From contig JAXLUI010000001.1 in NCBI GenBank assembly GCA_046329585.1, positions 1,240,001 to 1,304,000 of the forward strand: a DNA stretch of 64,000 bases. The letters run 5' to 3'. Source of the DNA: DLKC01 sp002478885 (GTDB lineage Bacteria > Bacteroidota > Bacteroidia > Chitinophagales > Chitinophagaceae). Position 1 is the stretch's first letter. Each line of letters begins with the position of its first letter. Shown piece by piece: positions 34,112-42,775 of this stretch. The position numbers were made by a program, and so were the translations under genes. The notes beneath the pieces are model-generated. The model worked only from the letters and a program-made list of their open reading frames with translations, was not told the origin of the DNA and ran no database searches.

Positions 34112-36103
34112 ATGTACAAAGCAATAGTACTCATAGTTGCTTTAACCGCCTTAAACCCTGACCTATACAGCCAGAACCCGGAAAAAGCCAGTAAAGCCAC
34201 GCTCGACCTGCGTTCACATCTATGGGCAAGGGATGGTATTGCCGACCTTAACGGCGAATGGGAATTTTACTGGAACCAGCTATACACGCCAGCTGAACTG
34301 TACGCTGCGAAAATCAACAGCCGCATGCAGTACAGCAACGTTCCCGAGTTCTGGAACAAGCTGATCCCGGGCACAGCACTCACAAAAGGCTTAGGTTATG
34401 CAACCTATCATTTAAAAGTATGGTGCCCGCCGGGCAGCGATACACTGGCGTTAAAGATCCTTACCATCTCAACCGCATACCGCCTGTTTGTGAACGGACA
34501 GCAACTGGCCGAAGTTGGCAAAGTGGGCACAAACAGCATTAATTCCGTTGCCGCCTATAAACCACAGCTTATACCGGTGCTTCCCCGGGACCAGCAACTC
34601 GACATTGTTATACAGGTGTCCAATTTTGACTACCGCACCGGTGGGTTATGGGATTTCATAAAGCTGGGTACCCTCGAACAAATAAAATACTATGAACAGA
34701 AAAATATCATAAGGGACTATTTCATCGTAGGGGGTTTTTTTATGATGGGATTGTATCACCTCATCGTTTTCTTTTTTATCCGCCGGCGGTACACTCCCTT
34801 GTACCTTGGCTTGCTTTGTATCGTAATATGTATAAGGGTGCTGGCAACAGGGGAACTTGCGTTCAATAATTTAATCAGTCTTCCATGGAATGTGAATGTA
34901 AGGCTGGAATTTATCTCCATGTACCTCATTGTTATCTTTTCTGTGCTGTTCGTATACAACCTCTTCCATGTAGAATTTTCAAAACGCCTCTTCTGCTTTT
35001 TCATCATCAGCAGTATTGCCTTTACTGCTCTTGCGCTGTTCGCAACTCCGCTGGTTATTTCGTTTTGTGCACGGCCATTTGAGGCGTTAATGCTGTTTTG
35101 CAGTTTTTATGGCATTTATATTTCTGTAAAAGCGCTAAGGAACAAGAAGGTGGAAGCAGTGTTTTATCTCGCGTCGTTTATTGTGCTGCAGCTCAGCGTA
35201 CTGAACGATATCCTTTATGCAAGCCTTATCATTGAAACAGGGCATTATTTCTATGCCGGCCTTTTTGTGTTTGTTTTACTGCAGGCTGTTTCGCTGTCAA
35301 AACAATTTACCCGCACGTTCTATAAGCTGAACGCAACAAACAAAATATTGCAACGCACCAATGTTGAACTGCAGAACAAGAATAAAATTATTCAACAAAA
35401 AAATGAAGAGTTATCCAAACTCAACAGGGAGCTCGACAGTTTTGTATACCGCGTAACGCACGATCTGCGAGCGCCCATTACTTCTGTGCTGGGCATAATA
35501 GACGCAGCAAAGACAGAAAAAGATGCAGGCGCATTCGACGGGTATTTCAACATGCAGCGCAAAACGCTGTTACGGCTCGATAATATCATCAGCGACATAA
35601 TCGATTACTCAAAAAACAACCGCATTGAATCGTCGTTAACAAAGATCGATTTCAGCCAAATGATCGATAATGTTTTCGAAGATCATCAATACATGCACCA
35701 TGCGGGCAAAATAACCCGCTTCACAGAAATCAACAGCACCGCCGACTTTGTTTCAGACCCGCGAAGGCTCAGCATTCTTTTCAACAACCTTATTTCAAAC
35801 GCCATCAAATATGCTGATCTTTCAAAGCCAGATCCTTACATAAAGCTGACCGTAACCACAGATGAAAAAAACGCCGCCATACAGATAAGCGATAACGGCC
35901 TCGGCATAGAAGAAAAACATCTCGACAAAATATTTTCCATGTTCTACCGCGCCACCACCAAAGAACAGGGCACCGGCCTCGGATTATATATCGCTAAAGA
36001 GGTCATAGAAAAACTCAATGGAAGTATCTCCGTTGAATCATCGATCAACGAGGGCACCACATTCAACATTATTGTTCCGAATAACCGGCCAGCCGCCGGG
36101 TAA
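34112..36103 (+). CDS. 7TM-DISM sensor histidine kinase
   Basis: The 663-residue protein has a signal sequence (about 1-20), a periplasmic galactose-binding-like domain (about 30-195, NGEWEFYWNQLYTP), seven membrane helices (about 205-400), a coiled coil (about 405-440, LQNKNKIIQQKNEEL), and a kinase core. The phospho-acceptor is H450 in VTHDLRAP; the ATPase domain shows NLISNAIKYAD (N box), ISDNGLGIEEKH (G1) and GTGLGLYIAKEVIEKLNGS (G2). The periplasmic part probably senses a carbohydrate or other ligand. No response regulator is adjacent. Confidence 0.92.
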   Translation: MYKAIVLIVALTALNPDLYSQNPEKASKATLDLRSHLWARDGIADLNGEWEFYWNQLYTPAELYAAKINSRMQYSNVPEFWNKLIPGTALTKGLGYATYHLKVWCPPGSDTLALKILTISTAYRLFVNGQQLAEVGKVGTNSINSVAAYKPQLIPVLPRDQQLDIVIQVSNFDYRTGGLWDFIKLGTLEQIKYYEQKNIIRDYFIVGGFFMMGLYHLIVFFFIRRRYTPLYLGLLCIVICIRVLATGELAFNNLISLPWNVNVRLEFISMYLIVIFSVLFVYNLFHVEFSKRLFCFFIISSIAFTALALFATPLVISFCARPFEALMLFCSFYGIYISVKALRNKKVEAVFYLASFIVLQLSVLNDILYASLIIETGHYFYAGLFVFVLLQAVSLSKQFTRTFYKLNATNKILQRTNVELQNKNKIIQQKNEELSKLNRELDSFVYRVTHDLRAPITSVLGIIDAAKTEKDAGAFDGYFNMQRKTLLRLDNIISDIIDYSKNNRIESSLTKIDFSQMIDNVFEDHQYMHHAGKITRFTEINSTADFVSDPRRLSILFNNLISNAIKYADLSKPDPYIKLTVTTDEKNAAIQISDNGLGIEEKHLDKIFSMFYRATTKEQGTGLGLYIAKEVIEKLNGSISVESSINEGTTFNIIVPNNRPAAG

Positions 36104-36116
36104 AGGAAAGCAGGTG

Positions 36117-36172
36117 CTCTTGAACCATAGGGCATTGCAGCAATTAAGCTTTGTTGCGTCGCACTCTTGTAC
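36117..36172 (-). repeat. Interspersed GTACAAG repeat, single arm
   Basis: Exact minus-strand core at 36154-36172; arm CAAAGCTTAATTGCTGCAAT then GCCCTATGGTTCAAGAG, with a decayed terminus. It lies just after the histidine kinase stop. Confidence 0.83.
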
Positions 36173-36282
36173 TCCGCGTAACAGTATTCAGCAAGGGCAA
36201 TGATAAAAGGTTGCCGGTTCGGTGAAATACTTTATCAGTTATATAAATCTAACTGTACTTTTATCTTATTTAATAGTGGGCT

Positions 36283-36828
36283 ATGTCCTTATTTTCCAGG
36301 AACAAAATATCTTTCAAAATTATCGATACCGTTTACGTATCGGCCATAGCAAAATGGAAAGCATGCGCAAATACCGCAGCAAAAAATGCAACCACCGTTT
36401 TCATTGCATGGTTTCCCGAAACATTACAGCAACTGGAAGCATACTTTAGTGCCCACAGCACCATAAAACCCACAACACTGTTATACCGAAACGCAAACTC
36501 ATTCAACACAAAAGATAAAAACATCATTTTCGTAGAACATTATCCCTTGCCAAAAAAAGAAACCGATCTGTTCGTTTCGTTGACGTTGGCAGCAGCGCAT
36601 GTGTATTCGTCGCTTGACGAACCGTTGTTTATGCATTTTGGCGGAGAGAAAATGATAGAACTTTTAAGTAAGCTGGGCATGAAGGAAGACGAACCGCTGG
36701 AAAATACAATGATCACAAAAGCCTTGCACAATGCGCAGGAAAAAATAGCGGCTAAAGTTACATTGGAGCAAAGCGCAACAGCACAGGCTGAGTGGTTCAG
36801 GAAAAATCTTCCCGGTTCAACGCATTAA
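36283..36828 (+). CDS. Hypothetical cytoplasmic protein
   Basis: The 181-residue protein has no signal peptide or membrane segment. It contains KNIIFVEHYPLPKKETDLFV (near 81-100), then SLDEPLFMHFGGEKMIELLSKLGMKEDEPLENTMITKAL and the helical AQEKIAAKVTLEQSATAQAEWFRKN. The conserved-looking GGEKMIELLSKLGMKEDE block suggests a genuine, family-wide protein; similar segments may occur in other Bacteroidota hypothetical proteins, which I cannot verify. Codon use looks normal for the window. No function is proposed. It lies alone between the histidine kinase and the riboswitch region. Confidence 0.75.
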   Translation: MSLFSRNKISFKIIDTVYVSAIAKWKACANTAAKNATTVFIAWFPETLQQLEAYFSAHSTIKPTTLLYRNANSFNTKDKNIIFVEHYPLPKKETDLFVSLTLAAAHVYSSLDEPLFMHFGGEKMIELLSKLGMKEDEPLENTMITKALHNAQEKIAAKVTLEQSATAQAEWFRKNLPGSTH

Positions 36829-36842
36829 CATTCATTTGGAAT

Positions 36843-36950
36843 ATGCTAACCGGACAGGCGATGCAGCCTGCACCAAAAAAATACTATACGCCCGTTGTCA
36901 ATTTTTATGAACTCACGGCAGATAATACTTTTAAAATGCTGCCCGGCTGA
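36843..36950 (+). CDS. Possible 35-residue small ORF
   Basis: An ATG at 36843, 14 bp after the preceding stop, opens 35 codons: MLTGQAMQPAPKKYYTPVV, then NFYELTADNTFKMLPG. The composition is protein-like and the spacing fits co-transcription with the hypothetical gene. It could equally be a truncated gene remnant. No family is recognised. Confidence 0.25.
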   Translation: MLTGQAMQPAPKKYYTPVVNFYELTADNTFKMLPG

Positions 36951-37027
36951 TTAAACAAAAGGACTTACGTCAAAAGCAAACAATTGTTAGCTTTTTCAGC
37001 ACCAGGCAGGTGTTTACTCAGGCCTTA

Positions 37028-37093
37028 CTTGGTAGATACTTGGTACATACTTGGTAGATGGTTGGTAGGGAGTTGGTAGAAGCCCGGTAGCCA
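37028..37093 (+). repeat. 11-bp tandem repeat, six units
   Basis: Six consecutive 11-bp units: CTTGGTAGATA, CTTGGTACATA, CTTGGTAGATG, GTTGGTAGGGA, GTTGGTAGAAG, CCCGGTAGCCA. The GGTAG centre recurs at exactly 11-bp spacing. The reverse complement of the same unit recurs at 59609-59674. It lies about 55 bp before the riboswitch promoter. Confidence 0.8.
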
Positions 37094-37146
37094 GGTCTGC
37101 TGAATATTTCCCTTTTCAGCATATTTAGTTCCCCCATAAAAATATT

Positions 37147-37179
37147 TTTGGCAGTTTCAGTGCCCGGGTATTACTTTTG
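37147..37179 (+). promoter_or_regulatory. Bacteroidota-type promoter of the methionine cluster
   Basis: TTTG at 37147-37150, a 21-bp spacer, then TACTTTTG at 37172-37179 match the sigma-A consensus fully. The SAM riboswitch begins 17 bp downstream. Confidence 0.8.
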
Positions 37180-37195
37180 CGCCAGTTCTTTAATT

Positions 37196-37310
37196 ACTTA
37201 TCAAGAAAGGCAGAGGGATTTGGCCCGTTGAAGCCTTGGCAACCCTTACAAGCTACTCACTTGTAAGAAGGTGCCAACTCCATCCTGGATAAAAACAGGA
37301 AGAGATAAGT
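37196..37310 (+). promoter_or_regulatory. SAM-I (S-box) riboswitch
   Basis: P1 is ACTTATC (37196-37202) pairing with GATAAGT (37304-37310). Between them lie the conserved blocks AAGGCAGAGGGATTTGGCCC, GTTGAAGCCTTGGCAACC, a variable arm (CTTACAAG/CTTGTAAG), and GGTGCCAACTCCATCC, in the S-box order. Binding of S-adenosylmethionine should stabilise P1, freeing the terminator at 37351-37383 and shutting off the genes downstream. The cis element fits the methionine/homoserine genes that follow. Confidence 0.95.
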
Positions 37311-37350
37311 CAGAGTAAAGTTTGATATTACACAACATCGTTAACATATT

Positions 37351-37383
37351 AAGCTCATCTGACTTACCAGGTGAGCTTTTTTT
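37351..37383 (+). terminator. Riboswitch-controlled terminator and antiterminator partner
   Basis: AAGCTCA and TGAGCTT form a stem followed by a T-run. The loop segment TCTGACTTA (37358-37366) is perfectly complementary to TAAGTCAGA (37306-37314), which contains most of the P1 3' strand. This gives a simple switch: without SAM, 37306-37314 pairs with the terminator and blocks it; with SAM, P1 holds that strand and the terminator forms. Confidence 0.88.
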
Positions 37384-37466
37384 ATGCCCGCCCGGTAAGC
37401 CTGCTCCTGGTAAGTTTTTTAGAACATGTTTATTCAAATATTTCATCAAACTAAAAAACATTTAAG

Positions 37467-38654
37467 ATGAGCAACGCAACACAAATCATTCACAGCATCC
37501 CGGTAGACGAACAAACAGGCGCTATTGCAGTCCCGATCTACCAGACCAGTACATTCGTGCAGGAAGCACCCGGTGTAAACAAGGGTTATGATTACGCACG
37601 CAGCGGCAACCCTACACGGGCCACATTGGAAACCATTATCGCAAAACTGGAAGAAGGCAGCGTTGGCGTTGCTTTCGGCAGCGGGCTCGCGGCAATCGAT
37701 GCCGTGGTAAAACTGCTGAAAAGCGGCGATGAAATCCTGGCAGTAGATGATATCTACGGCGGCGCATTCCGTCTATTCACCCACATCTATGAGAAATTCG
37801 GTATAAAAGTGAACTATACCGACACTACCAAAGTGGAAAATGTTTTTAACGCGGTCACACCAAACACAAAACTCATCTGGATTGAAACACCCACCAATCC
37901 TACGTTGAAGATATCCGACATCGCAGCCATCGCCAAAGTAGCAAAGGCGCATGGCTGTTTACTTTGCGTGGATAATACTTTTGCATCACCGGCCTTACAA
38001 AAACCTCTTACACTGGGAGCTGATATTGTAGTGCATTCGGCCACCAAATACCTCGGCGGGCACAGCGATCTTATTGCAGGCCTTGTTGTGGCAAAAGATA
38101 AAACCATCGGCGATCAGTTGAAATTTATCCAGAATGCAACAGGTGCCATCCTATCTCCTTTTGATAGTTGGCTGGTGATTCGCGGTATTGAAACATTGAC
38201 ATTAAGAGTGAGGCAACATTGCTTCAATGCGCAGGCGGTAGCAGAGTTTTTAGAAACACATCCTGCCGTTGATAAAGTTTTCTATCCCGGTCTAAAATCG
38301 CATGTCAATCACGATATAGCAAAACAACAGGCAAAAGGTTTCGGTGGCGTGGTTTCCTTTACGCTAAAAGAAGATGCAGAAGAAGCGGCGGTTGCATTTG
38401 TAACACATACTAAATTATTTAAGCTGGCAGAAAGCCTTGGTGGGGTAAAGAGTTTGTTGTGCCACCCGGCGAACATGACGCATAAATCCATTCCCGCAGC
38501 AAAACGCAGGGCGGCAGGTGTGGCCGATAGTTTGATAAGATTGTCTGTTGGGCTCGAAGAAGTCGGAGACCTGCTCAACGATCTTGAACAGGGTTTTGAA
38601 GCAGTGGAAAGTTTAAGTGCTGAAAGAAATATCGCGGCTATACTTAACAATTAA
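37467..38654 (+). CDS. Cystathionine gamma-synthase / sulfhydrylase-type PLP enzyme
   Basis: This 395-residue Cys/Met-metabolism PLP enzyme starts HSIPVDEQTGAIAVPIYQTSTF and carries YDYARSGNPTRATLE, GSGLAAIDAVVKLLKSGDEIL, DNTFASPALQKPL and the PLP lysine in VHSATKYLGGHSDLI (near 193-207). Sequence alone does not separate cystathionine gamma-synthase, beta-lyase and O-acylhomoserine sulfhydrylase; its size and the neighbouring larger OAH sulfhydrylase favour a transsulfuration role. It is the first gene after the SAM-I riboswitch, so it should be expressed when SAM is low. Confidence 0.88.
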   Translation: MSNATQIIHSIPVDEQTGAIAVPIYQTSTFVQEAPGVNKGYDYARSGNPTRATLETIIAKLEEGSVGVAFGSGLAAIDAVVKLLKSGDEILAVDDIYGGAFRLFTHIYEKFGIKVNYTDTTKVENVFNAVTPNTKLIWIETPTNPTLKISDIAAIAKVAKAHGCLLCVDNTFASPALQKPLTLGADIVVHSATKYLGGHSDLIAGLVVAKDKTIGDQLKFIQNATGAILSPFDSWLVIRGIETLTLRVRQHCFNAQAVAEFLETHPAVDKVFYPGLKSHVNHDIAKQQAKGFGGVVSFTLKEDAEEAAVAFVTHTKLFKLAESLGGVKSLLCHPANMTHKSIPAAKRRAAGVADSLIRLSVGLEEVGDLLNDLEQGFEAVESLSAERNIAAILNN

Positions 38655-38677
38655 TTTAACCAATAACGAAAATGCAA

Positions 38678-38711
38678 ATTGAAAATATAGGAAAATAGTC
38701 CGCTAAATTTG
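38678..38711 (+). promoter_or_regulatory. Candidate internal promoter for the OAH sulfhydrylase gene
   Basis: ATTG at 38678-38681, a 22-bp spacer, then TAAATTTG at 38704-38711 (full -7 match, imperfect -33). It could allow partial SAM-independent expression of the downstream genes. Confidence 0.4.
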
Positions 38712-38802
38712 TTCTCCTTTTCAGCTTTTAGCCAGGCCATTTCCTCAGACTTGATCCGTTATTCAATTTAAAAATTTTAAACCATACATTAAACGCACTA
38801 CC

Positions 38803-40122
38803 ATGAGCAAGCTACATTTCGAAACACTGCAATTGCATGCCGGCCAGCAAATCGACCCCACTACAAAATCGAGAGCTGTACCCATTTATCAAACTACTTC
38901 TTACGGTTTTAATAACTCAGAACATGCTGCCAATCTCTTTGGCCTTCGCGAGTTTGGCAACATCTATACGCGCATCATGAACCCAACCACCGATGTGTTT
39001 GAACAACGCATCGCTGCGCTGGAAGGCGGCGTGGCGGCGCTTGCAACCGCATCAGGACAGGCCGCACAATTTCTCGCACTGGCCAATATTCTTAACGCCG
39101 GCGACAATTTCCTTTCCACTACTTATTTATATGGTGGAACGTATAACCAGTTTAAAGTTTCTTTCAAACGCCTTGGCATCGAAGCAAGGTTTGCTGATGG
39201 CGATAACGTGGAAAATTTTGTTCCGCTGATCGATAAAAACACCAAAGCAATTTATCTGGAAACAATTGGTAACCCGCGTTTAAATATTCCTGACTTTGAA
39301 AAGTTCGTTGCACTTGCAAAAGAATACGACCTGCCGCTGATCGTAGACAACACATTTGGCGCCGGTGGTTATTTATGCAAACCGTTGGAGTGGGGCGCAA
39401 ACATTGTAGTAGAGTCTGCAACAAAATGGATCGGCGGCCATGGCACATCCATCGGCGGCGTTATTGTTGATGGCGGTAACTACAACTGGGGCAACGGAAA
39501 ATTCCCGCAGTTCACCGAGCCAAGCGAAGGCTATCATGGCTTAAAATTCTGGGACATTTTTGGCGAAGGCAACCCCCTTGGTTTACCAAACATTGCCTTC
39601 ATCATTCGTACAAGAGTAGAGGGCCTGCGCGACTTCGGCCCTGCGCTTAGCCCCTTCAACTCGTTCCTTTTGTTACAGGGCGTCGAAACATTAAGCCTGC
39701 GCGTCCAGCGTCATGCCGACAATGCTTTGGCGCTTGCGCAATGGCTCGGGCAACATCCGGCTGTAGAGTATGTGTGGTATCCTGGTTTGGCAAGCAGCCC
39801 TTACCACGATCTCGCAAAAAAATATCTCACCAACGGCTTCGGCGGCGTGCTGCAGTTTGGTGTTAAAGGTGGAAAAGAAAAAGCAGCACAGTTGATCAAT
39901 GAACTAAAACTGGCAAGCCACCTCGCAAATGTTGGCGATGCAAAAACGCTGGTCATCCATCCTGCATCAACCACGCACGAGCAGTTGAGCGAAGCAGAAC
40001 AAATTGCCAGCGGTGTGCTTCCCGGCATGGTGCGCATTAGCGCGGGTATCGAACACATCGATGATATTAAAGCAGACTTTGAACAGGCACTGGCGAAAGT
40101 GGCCGGTGCTGTGTTGGCATAG
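38803..40122 (+). CDS. O-acetylhomoserine sulfhydrylase
   Basis: The 439-residue length and the N-terminus FETLQLHAGQQIDPTTKSRAVPIYQTTSYGF are characteristic of OAH (thiol) sulfhydrylases. It has YTRIMNPTTDVFE, GGVAALATASGQAAQFLA, DNTFGAGGYLCKPLEWGAN and the PLP lysine in VESATKWIGGHGTSIGG (near 205-221). It converts O-acetylhomoserine and sulfide to homocysteine, using the acetylhomoserine made by the metX product encoded after it. It lies 148 bp from the preceding gene, with a candidate internal promoter. Confidence 0.93.
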   Translation: MSKLHFETLQLHAGQQIDPTTKSRAVPIYQTTSYGFNNSEHAANLFGLREFGNIYTRIMNPTTDVFEQRIAALEGGVAALATASGQAAQFLALANILNAGDNFLSTTYLYGGTYNQFKVSFKRLGIEARFADGDNVENFVPLIDKNTKAIYLETIGNPRLNIPDFEKFVALAKEYDLPLIVDNTFGAGGYLCKPLEWGANIVVESATKWIGGHGTSIGGVIVDGGNYNWGNGKFPQFTEPSEGYHGLKFWDIFGEGNPLGLPNIAFIIRTRVEGLRDFGPALSPFNSFLLLQGVETLSLRVQRHADNALALAQWLGQHPAVEYVWYPGLASSPYHDLAKKYLTNGFGGVLQFGVKGGKEKAAQLINELKLASHLANVGDAKTLVIHPASTTHEQLSEAEQIASGVLPGMVRISAGIEHIDDIKADFEQALAKVAGAVLA

Positions 40123-40124
40123 GT

Positions 40125-40275
40125 AAATGCTTTGGGCCAAACAAAAGAATAAGCATTAAGCTTTTGTTGCGTCGCACACTTCGGCGCCTTACACTTTGCT
40201 GAGCAAAGAACAGGAAGTACAAGGGAGTGACACAACGAAAGCTTAATTGATGAACAAAAGCTATCACAAAAATTT
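40125..40275. repeat. Interspersed GTACAAG repeat, inverted pair
   Basis: Left core on the minus strand from 40167 (TTGCGTCGCACACTT, outer end decayed), right core at 40217-40235 (GTACAAGGGAGTGACACAA). They are 35 bp apart, with a small hairpin CTTTGCTGAGCAAAG between them. Both arms share AAAGCTTAAT. The right arm ends 8 bp before the metX start codon. Confidence 0.82.
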
Positions 40276-40281
40276 CAGGCA

Positions 40282-41340
40282 TTGCATTTTAAAACATTTT
40301 CATTCAGTAAACCATTCACGCTTGAAAGCGGCAGAACATTGCCGGGCTATCATCTCGCCTATACAACACTGGGCAAAATGAATGCCGCCAAAAGCAACGT
40401 GGTGTGGATTTTTCACGCGCTTACGGCCAACAGCAACCCGGCCGAATGGTGGAGCGGTTTAGTGGGCGAAACAAAACTCTTTGACCCCGGGAAGTATTTT
40501 ATTGTTTGCGTGAATGTACCCGGCAGTTGTTATGGCAGTATTTCCCCGCTGGATGATAATGCAGAAACGGGAAAGCCTTTCTATCACAACTTTCCTTTGT
40601 TCACTACGAGAGATATGATCAGGGCTTATAACCCGCTCCGCATCAAACTCGGCATAGAGAAAATTCATATTGGCATCGGTGGTTCAATGGGCGGCCAGCA
40701 ATTGCTCGAGTGGGCCATTGAAGAACCCGCGTTATTCGAATATATTTTTCCCATTGCCACCAATGCCGAACATTCGCCGTGGGGCATTGCCTTTAATGCA
40801 TCGCAACGCATGTGCATCGAGAACGACCCCACCTGGAAAGAAGAACAGGTGGATGCAGGTCTTGAAGGCATGAAGATCGCAAGAAGCATTGCACTTATTT
40901 CTTACAGGCATTATGAAGCTTATTCAAAATCGCAGCAAGGTTTTACCACGGAAACAGAAGGCGCAAGAATTGATAAAAAAGTTTTCAAGGCAGAAACATA
41001 CCAGCGTTACCAGGGCGAAAAACTGGCTAAACGCTTTAACGCGTTCAGCTATTATTTTCTCAGCCAGGCCATGGATAAACACAATGTGGGCCGGGGCAGG
41101 GACAGTGTGCGGGCAGCATTACAGAGTATTAAGGCAAAAGCACTGGTAATAAGCATTTCATCAGATGTATTGTTTCCAACCAGCGAACAGGAACTGCTGG
41201 CAGCCTATATTCCAAACGCCCAGCTCGCCGTTATCGATTCTTATTATGGCCACGATGGTTTTCTGCTGGAATTCGAAACAATTGAAAATTTAGTAAAAGA
41301 TTTTTTAAAACAAGAGTTGCCGGTTACCACTTATCGGTAG
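40282..41340 (+). CDS. metX: Homoserine O-acetyltransferase
   Basis: The 352-residue alpha/beta hydrolase acetylates homoserine with acetyl-CoA. Hallmarks are FTLESGRTLPGYHLAYTTLG, HALTANSNPAEWW, GVNVPGSCYGS-like VNVPGSCYGS, the nucleophile Ser in GIGGSMGGQQLLEWA, and SDVLFP and GHDGFLLE for the Asp and His. The only usable start is TTG at 40282; no in-frame ATG exists before the upstream repeat, and the protein from this TTG has a normal N-terminus. The repeat arm directly abuts the start region, so initiation may be weak. Confidence 0.93.
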   Translation: MHFKTFSFSKPFTLESGRTLPGYHLAYTTLGKMNAAKSNVVWIFHALTANSNPAEWWSGLVGETKLFDPGKYFIVCVNVPGSCYGSISPLDDNAETGKPFYHNFPLFTTRDMIRAYNPLRIKLGIEKIHIGIGGSMGGQQLLEWAIEEPALFEYIFPIATNAEHSPWGIAFNASQRMCIENDPTWKEEQVDAGLEGMKIARSIALISYRHYEAYSKSQQGFTTETEGARIDKKVFKAETYQRYQGEKLAKRFNAFSYYFLSQAMDKHNVGRGRDSVRAALQSIKAKALVISISSDVLFPTSEQELLAAYIPNAQLAVIDSYYGHDGFLLEFETIENLVKDFLKQELPVTTYR

Positions 41341-41367
41341 CCAGCAAACGGTAACAAATTTGTAGCA

Positions 41368-42624
41368 ATGGGCACAGATAAAAAATTAGTGATTGGGCTA
41401 TTTGGTTTTGGCGTCGTAGGTGAAGGGTTATACCGCGTGTTGCATCAAACGCCTTCGTTAAAAGCAGAGATAAGAAAAGTATGTATCAAGCATCCGGGTA
41501 AAAGAAGAAACGCGCCACCCGAGTTATTCACCACGGAAAAAGACGACCTGCTTTTTGATAGAGACATTAACGTGATCGTTGAAGTGATCGACGATTCGGA
41601 AGCAGCCTTCTACATTGTAAAAACGGCGTTGCAAAATGGCAAGGCTGTGGTGAGTGCCAGTAAAAAAATGATCGCAGAACATTTACCCGAAATTCTTTCT
41701 TTACAAAAAGAAACAGGTTTACCATTCTTGTGTGAAGCGGCTGCATGTGCTTCCATTCCTGTTATCCGCAACCTGGAAGAATATTACGATAACGACCTGC
41801 TGCATGGCATTAAGGCAATCGTAAACGGATCTACCAACTTCATCCTCACCAAAATGTTTGAAGACAGGCTGGACTACAGCGAAGCGCTATTGCTCGCCCA
41901 GCAGCTCGGCTTTGCAGAAAGCAACCCCGCCCTCGATGTGGAAGGTTACGACGCTTTGAATAAATGGACGTTCTTGTTAACGCATGCATACGGCATAGTA
42001 ACAAAACCAGATACTATTCTTTTCACCGGCATTCAAAACATTCAGCTCAGCGATGCAACTGTTGCAAAGGAAAAGAACTTCGACATCAAACTGATTGCAC
42101 AGGCACAGAAATTAAAAAATGGCAAAGTGGCTGCGTTTGTATTGCCTCAGTTTGTAAAACAGGATGAGCCACTGAGCTTTGTAAAAAATGAATACAACGG
42201 CGTGGTAATAGAAAGTGGTTTTGCCGACAAACAATTCTTCTACGGCAAAGGCGCCGGAAGCTTTCCAACAGCCTCTGCTGTGCTGAGTGATATATCTGCC
42301 TTGCGTTACGATTATCACTACGAGTATAAGAAATTATATTACCACACACCTGGCGAACTAAGCAATGATTTTTATGTAAAAGCTTATATAAGTTTTAATA
42401 AACTTTCAGACATTCCAAAAGAAGAATTTGAGTGGATTGAAGAATGGCATGGCGGACAAGACAGGAGCTATTTTGTAGGTGTGATCCATTTCGAAAAACT
42501 GGTGAATGATAAATGGTGGAAACAACATGGTGTTTCTTTCATACTAACGCCCGAGCCGGTTATTGAAGACATCGAAATAAGAAACCTGAAAAAACGTAGC
42601 CTCGAACTCGCAGGCATTATATAA
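41368..42624 (+). CDS. hom: Homoserine dehydrogenase
   Basis: The 418-residue enzyme reduces aspartate semialdehyde to homoserine with NAD(P)H. It shows the nucleotide fold GLFGFGVVGEGLYRVL at 10-25, SASKKMIAEHLPEI, CEAAACASIPVIRNLEEYY and NGSTNFILTKM (substrate site), and FAESNPALDVEGYDALNKW. A C-terminal domain (about 320-418) is present but I do not see a clear ACT signature. It follows metX by 27 bp, so homoserine supply and acetylation are coupled. A perfect terminator follows. Confidence 0.93.
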   Translation: MGTDKKLVIGLFGFGVVGEGLYRVLHQTPSLKAEIRKVCIKHPGKRRNAPPELFTTEKDDLLFDRDINVIVEVIDDSEAAFYIVKTALQNGKAVVSASKKMIAEHLPEILSLQKETGLPFLCEAAACASIPVIRNLEEYYDNDLLHGIKAIVNGSTNFILTKMFEDRLDYSEALLLAQQLGFAESNPALDVEGYDALNKWTFLLTHAYGIVTKPDTILFTGIQNIQLSDATVAKEKNFDIKLIAQAQKLKNGKVAAFVLPQFVKQDEPLSFVKNEYNGVVIESGFADKQFFYGKGAGSFPTASAVLSDISALRYDYHYEYKKLYYHTPGELSNDFYVKAYISFNKLSDIPKEEFEWIEEWHGGQDRSYFVGVIHFEKLVNDKWWKQHGVSFILTPEPVIEDIEIRNLKKRSLELAGII

Positions 42625-42645
42625 ACTTTAAGTGAAATTGAATAG

Positions 42646-42677
42646 AAAAAGATCCCGGCATGCCGGGATCTTTTTTT
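42646..42677 (+). terminator. Rho-independent terminator of the methionine cluster
   Basis: AAAGATCCCGGCA and TGCCGGGATCTTT form a perfect 13-bp stem with almost no loop, followed by a T-run. It lies 22 bp after the hom stop. Confidence 0.9.
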
Positions 42678-42775
42678 GATACCACTGCGCAATTCATCCG
42701 GTAAAAGAAACAATTTACCCGGCTGCACAATGATTGCTTGCCTTACACGGTTAATTTCGTTGTTCATTTACTTGT

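Noticed and set aside
37028..37093. CRISPR array
   Set aside because: The units are contiguous 11-mers without unique spacers, and there are no cas genes.
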